Positions 24,879-26,646 of a stretch of DNA of 26,646 nucleotides are shown here, one piece after another. The stretch is from the IMG/VR virus record IMGVR_UViG_3300027736_000217, positions 1 through 26,646 of that record; one strand, 5' to 3'. This DNA is from a virus. Made by a program: the position numbers and the translations under genes. The notes below the pieces were generated by a model. That model saw nothing but the letters and a program-made list of their open reading frames with translations. It did not search any database and was not told where the DNA came from. Positions within the stretch are counted from its first letter, which is position 1. Every line of letters begins with the position of its first letter.

Positions 24879-25306
24879 AAATTGGGCCTAAAGGGATGGC
24901 GTTAATCCAAGAATTTGAGGGTTGCAAGCTAACGTCATACCTTGATTCTGTTGGAATCTGTACAGTCGGATGGGGCAGCACAGGGAGTGATGTAAAGCCC
25001 GGTATGACCATCACACAGTCAGAGGCCGATCAGCGCTTACGCGACCATCTGGCCGGAGTAGAGGCGCGTATAGAAGTCTTGGTGAAGGTTCCCCTGACTC
25101 AGAATCAATTCGACGCGTTGTGCAGCTTTACCTACAATCTTGGCGCAGGGGCGTTACGTACATCCACCTTGTTGCAACTGGTTAATCTTGGCGACTTCGC
25201 CGCTGCGTCAAAACAGTTTTTAAGGTGGGACAAGGCAGGCGGGAAACCGTTGGCAGGGCTGACCCGGAGAAGGCGGGCTGAAATGGCATTGTTTGAGGAG
25301 AAATAA
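24875..25306 (+). CDS. Endolysin, GH24 (T4-type) lysozyme, 143 aa
   Basis: This muramidase cleaves the MurNAc-GlcNAc bond of peptidoglycan. The catalytic triad pattern E-x8-D-x5-T is intact: E15, D24 and T30. Other family motifs are VGWGST (32-37), QNQFDALCSFTYNLG and GLTRRRRAEMALF. The N-terminus (MKIGPKGMALIQ) carries no signal peptide or SAR anchor, so the enzyme should stay in the cytoplasm until a holin opens the membrane. The length is normal for the short form. The start overlaps the upstream membrane gene by ATGA. Confidence 0.92.
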   Translation: MKIGPKGMALIQEFEGCKLTSYLDSVGICTVGWGSTGSDVKPGMTITQSEADQRLRDHLAGVEARIEVLVKVPLTQNQFDALCSFTYNLGAGALRTSTLLQLVNLGDFAAASKQFLRWDKAGGKPLAGLTRRRRAEMALFEEK

Positions 25307-25307
25307 G

Positions 25308-25739
25308 ATGGCACTCGATCCGCTCACGGCAGTCTTGGACATTGGCAGCAAAGTCATTGATCGACTTTGGCCTGATCCATCCACTAGGGACGCGGCCAAG
25401 CTGGAACTTTTCAAGGCTCAACAGGCCGGGGATTTGGAAGAAGCGCGGCAGGTCTTTGAACTTGCCAAGGGTCAACAGAACATAAACAAGCAGGAAGCCG
25501 CTTCTAGCTCCGTATTCGTGGCCGGGTGGCGTCCGTTCGTCGGTTGGGTATGTGGTGTGGCATTCGCTTATGCGGCCATTGGAGAGCCTATGGCGCGGTT
25601 TGTGGCGACTGTCTTTTATCACTACACCGGGACATTCCCGCAGATCGATACGGCGCTGACCATGCAAACTCTGTTCGGCCTGCTTGGGCTTGGTGCCATG
25701 CGCTCATGGGAGAAGGGAAAGGGCGTGGCAACTAAGTAG
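25308..25739 (+). CDS. 3TM holin-like protein, 143 aa
   Basis: GAGGAG lies 7 bases before the ATG at 25308; an ATG 15 bases earlier lies ahead of that site. The N-terminal ~65 residues are a charged helix. The VFVAGWRPFVGWVCG motif (69-83) and three hydrophobic segments (about 77-92, 93-108, 116-133) match the three-membrane-pass holin family also seen in gene-transfer agents. It is encoded after the endolysin and would release it. Its last 8 bases overlap a small convergent minus-strand gene. Confidence 0.8.
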   Translation: MALDPLTAVLDIGSKVIDRLWPDPSTRDAAKLELFKAQQAGDLEEARQVFELAKGQQNINKQEAASSSVFVAGWRPFVGWVCGVAFAYAAIGEPMARFVATVFYHYTGTFPQIDTALTMQTLFGLLGLGAMRSWEKGKGVATK

Positions 25740-25818
25740 CACTCCACCTTTGGATGCGTATGTGGATCAAGTGGGCGAGTGTTACCCACGCGAGGAAGGC
25801 CAGCCACAAGTCCATCAT
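25732..25818 (-). CDS. Micro membrane protein, 28 aa
   Basis: Two adjacent ATGs (25818, 25815) overlap the stop of the upstream 77-residue gene (ATGA), with AGGAAG a few bases before. The product MMDLWLAFLAWVTLAHLIHI followed by RIQRWSAT is one hydrophobic helix with a basic end. It converges with the holin gene and overlaps its 3' end. Length is at the limit of what sequence alone can support; the perfect coupling is the argument for it. Confidence 0.4.
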   Translation of the reverse strand: MMDLWLAFLAWVTLAHLIHIRIQRWSAT

Positions 25819-26048
25819 TTCTTCCTTGCCGCGTCGATTGCTGCGTCAAGTGACTCTAGCGACCAGATGCTTATCCCTGATAGGCCATAGCCACCTTTTG
25901 CAACCCAAAACGATTCACGCGAAGTTGGATGCGCTTGTTTTCTCAACCACCGATACCTCTCCGCATCCACACGAAGCTCGGCGCACTCGGCTTCGAGTTC
26001 CGCTATCCGCGCATTGGCTTTAGCATAGTCCTCTGCGTCACTACTCAT
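25815..26048 (-). CDS. Ea22-like early phage protein, 77 aa
   Basis: GGAGG lies 6 bases before the ATG at 26048; a GTG one codon upstream is too close to that site. The protein has an N-terminal coiled coil (ANARIAELEAECAELRVDAE), a RYRWLR motif and a C-terminal SLDAAIDAA, a combination I know from small early-region phage proteins of unknown function. The start overlaps the previous minus-strand stop as TGATG. The gene is convergent with the lysis genes. Confidence 0.7.
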   Translation of the reverse strand: MSSDAEDYAKANARIAELEAECAELRVDAERYRWLRKQAHPTSRESFWVAKGGYGLSGISIWSLESLDAAIDAARKK

Positions 26049-26116
26049 CACACACCTCCAATAGATTTCATGGATTCATTCCCGCATTCCTGTAGTGGGT
26101 CACTGTAATCTTTCAT
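26048..26116 (-). CDS. Possible 22-residue linking ORF
   Basis: The ATG overlaps the upstream stop (ATGA), and the stop overlaps the downstream ATG (TGATG). GGGGAAAG precedes the start. The product is MKDYSDPLQECGNESMKSIG plus GV, polar, with no domain. It may be a real microprotein. It may instead only keep ribosomes moving between two longer genes. Confidence 0.3.
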   Translation of the reverse strand: MKDYSDPLQECGNESMKSIGGV

Positions 26117-26400
26117 GCTTTCCCCTTCAGGTAGGCATCCAGCCTCTCAAGCAACCCGTTGTACTCGCCTGCTGCCGGTCGCCAGATTGACGCTATCTCA
26201 CGCAGCAACTTATCCGCACTCTCAATTTCTCTTGCATGATCTGCTAACAGCGATTGATACATCGACTTGTAATCAACTTCGTTCTCTGACGCAGGGGAAA
26301 GGGTGGGAGCGTCCGTGTGCGACACGGTTAGTCCCTGCTTACTTTGCCCATGCATAGGCGAGGGATTACTATTAAACTCCCGGTGATCTTCGGTCAGCAT
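26113..26400 (-). CDS. Hypothetical early phage protein, 95 aa
   Basis: The start is the ATG at 26400, which sits 4 bases before the end of the upstream microgene; the longer open frame to 26475 would overlap that gene fully and lacks a start site. The N-terminal half is polar and disordered-looking. The C-terminal half is helical (VDYKSMYQSLLADHAREIES, then ADKLLREIASIW), with a LLERLDAYLKGKA end. It is likely a small regulatory or accessory protein of the early region; no family is recognised. Confidence 0.6.
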   Translation of the reverse strand: MLTEDHREFNSNPSPMHGQSKQGLTVSHTDAPTLSPASENEVDYKSMYQSLLADHAREIESADKLLREIASIWRPAAGEYNGLLERLDAYLKGKA

Positions 26401-26510
26401 ATCACCAGCCCCCTTAAAACCCATCCGGTGGCAAGCGCACCAAGGATTACTAGCGCGACCCTTAGATATTCCCACTGGCTAGGAGCTTCGATGATAGTGT
26501 GATCTTTCAT
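26394..26510 (-). CDS. Small single-pass membrane protein, 38 aa
   Basis: GGGGAGG lies just before the ATG at 26510, and that ATG overlaps the upstream stop (ATGA). The product starts MKDHTIIEAPSQWEYLR and then has a hydrophobic segment VALVILGALATGWVLRGLVI ending in Cys. It has one membrane pass and an N-terminal polar part. It overlaps the next gene by 7 bases. Function is unknown. Confidence 0.55.
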   Translation of the reverse strand: MKDHTIIEAPSQWEYLRVALVILGALATGWVLRGLVIC

Positions 26511-26635
26511 TTCCTCCCCTTGCTCTGCAGCCATGCCGTAAGCACAGGCGTGTCATGCGGCTTCCATTGCGATCCAGGCTCGAAGCTAAACGGCTTCCCA
26601 TGGCGTTGACGCGCCTGCAATACCTGCTGGCTCAT
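26507..26635 (-). CDS. Small basic protein, 42 aa, possibly partial
   Basis: The first ATG in the window is at 26635, but the frame is open to the window edge, so the true start could be upstream. The product reads MSQQVLQARQRHGKPFSFEP, then GSQWKPHDTPVLTAWLQSKG and RK. It is basic with two Trp. Its stop overlaps the next start (ATGA). It is the first visible member of the minus-strand chain; no function is recognised. Confidence 0.5.
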   Translation of the reverse strand: MSQQVLQARQRHGKPFSFEPGSQWKPHDTPVLTAWLQSKGRK

Positions 26636-26646
26636 ATTCTTTGGAT

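Noticed and set aside
25771-25789. GTGGG/CCCAC hairpin as a terminator after the holin
   Set aside because: Only 5 bp, a 9-base loop and no T-run on either strand; it also lies inside a putative minus-strand coding frame.
1-26646. CRISPR arrays, tRNA genes, insertion sequences and a diversity-generating retroelement
   Set aside because: I saw no regularly spaced repeats, tRNA-like cloverleaf, transposase, reverse transcriptase or template/variable repeat pair. A covariance or repeat search could still find degenerate examples.

Overview
The window is part of a tailed double-stranded DNA phage or prophage with podovirus-like gene content. It carries a portal protein, a scaffold, an N4-gp56-type major capsid protein, adaptor- and nozzle-like proteins, two large internal (ejection-like) proteins, tail-fibre-like proteins and a lysis cassette. 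A GH24 endolysin with a 3TM-type holin and uniformly strong Shine-Dalgarno sites suggest a Gram-negative (Pseudomonadota-like) host. No terminase, polymerase, integrase or repressor lies inside the window, so lytic versus temperate lifestyle cannot be judged.

Layout. 1-2088: small structural or unknown genes, including a tail-fibre-like protein. 2063-4363: portal. 4363-8192: eight small, mostly beta-rich, Ala/Thr/Gly-rich proteins of unknown role, tightly packed and often joined by TAATG stop-start overlaps. 8262-9353: scaffold. 9372-11220: major capsid gene split after codon 13 by an 820-nt group I intron. The intron carries an HNH endonuclease gene on the opposite strand. 11236-11787: post-capsid protein, then a strong hairpin terminator. 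11857-15149: an AT-rich sugar C-methyltransferase-like gene and a three-part glycosyltransferase/DUF115-like gene. 15175-18359: HhH-like protein, adaptor and nozzle-like protein. 18359-23145: GNAT acetyltransferase and three virion/ejection-type proteins. 23148-23675: a second minus-strand HNH gene. 23731-25739: tail fibre, membrane/coiled-coil protein, endolysin, holin. 25732-26635: a minus-strand chain of very short genes whose starts and stops all overlap, convergent with the late operon.

The plus-strand genes form one late morphogenesis and lysis region. The methyltransferase and glycosyltransferase genes look like an accessory cassette placed behind the capsid terminator and may decorate virion proteins or host glycans. 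Both HNH genes oppose late transcription, and each has its own consensus extended -10 promoter.

The strongest unusual feature is the capsid intron. P1 with the U.G splice-site wobble, P10, P3, P4, P6, P7, P7.2, P8 and P9 can all be drawn from the sequence. The whole HNH gene sits antisense inside the P1 loop.
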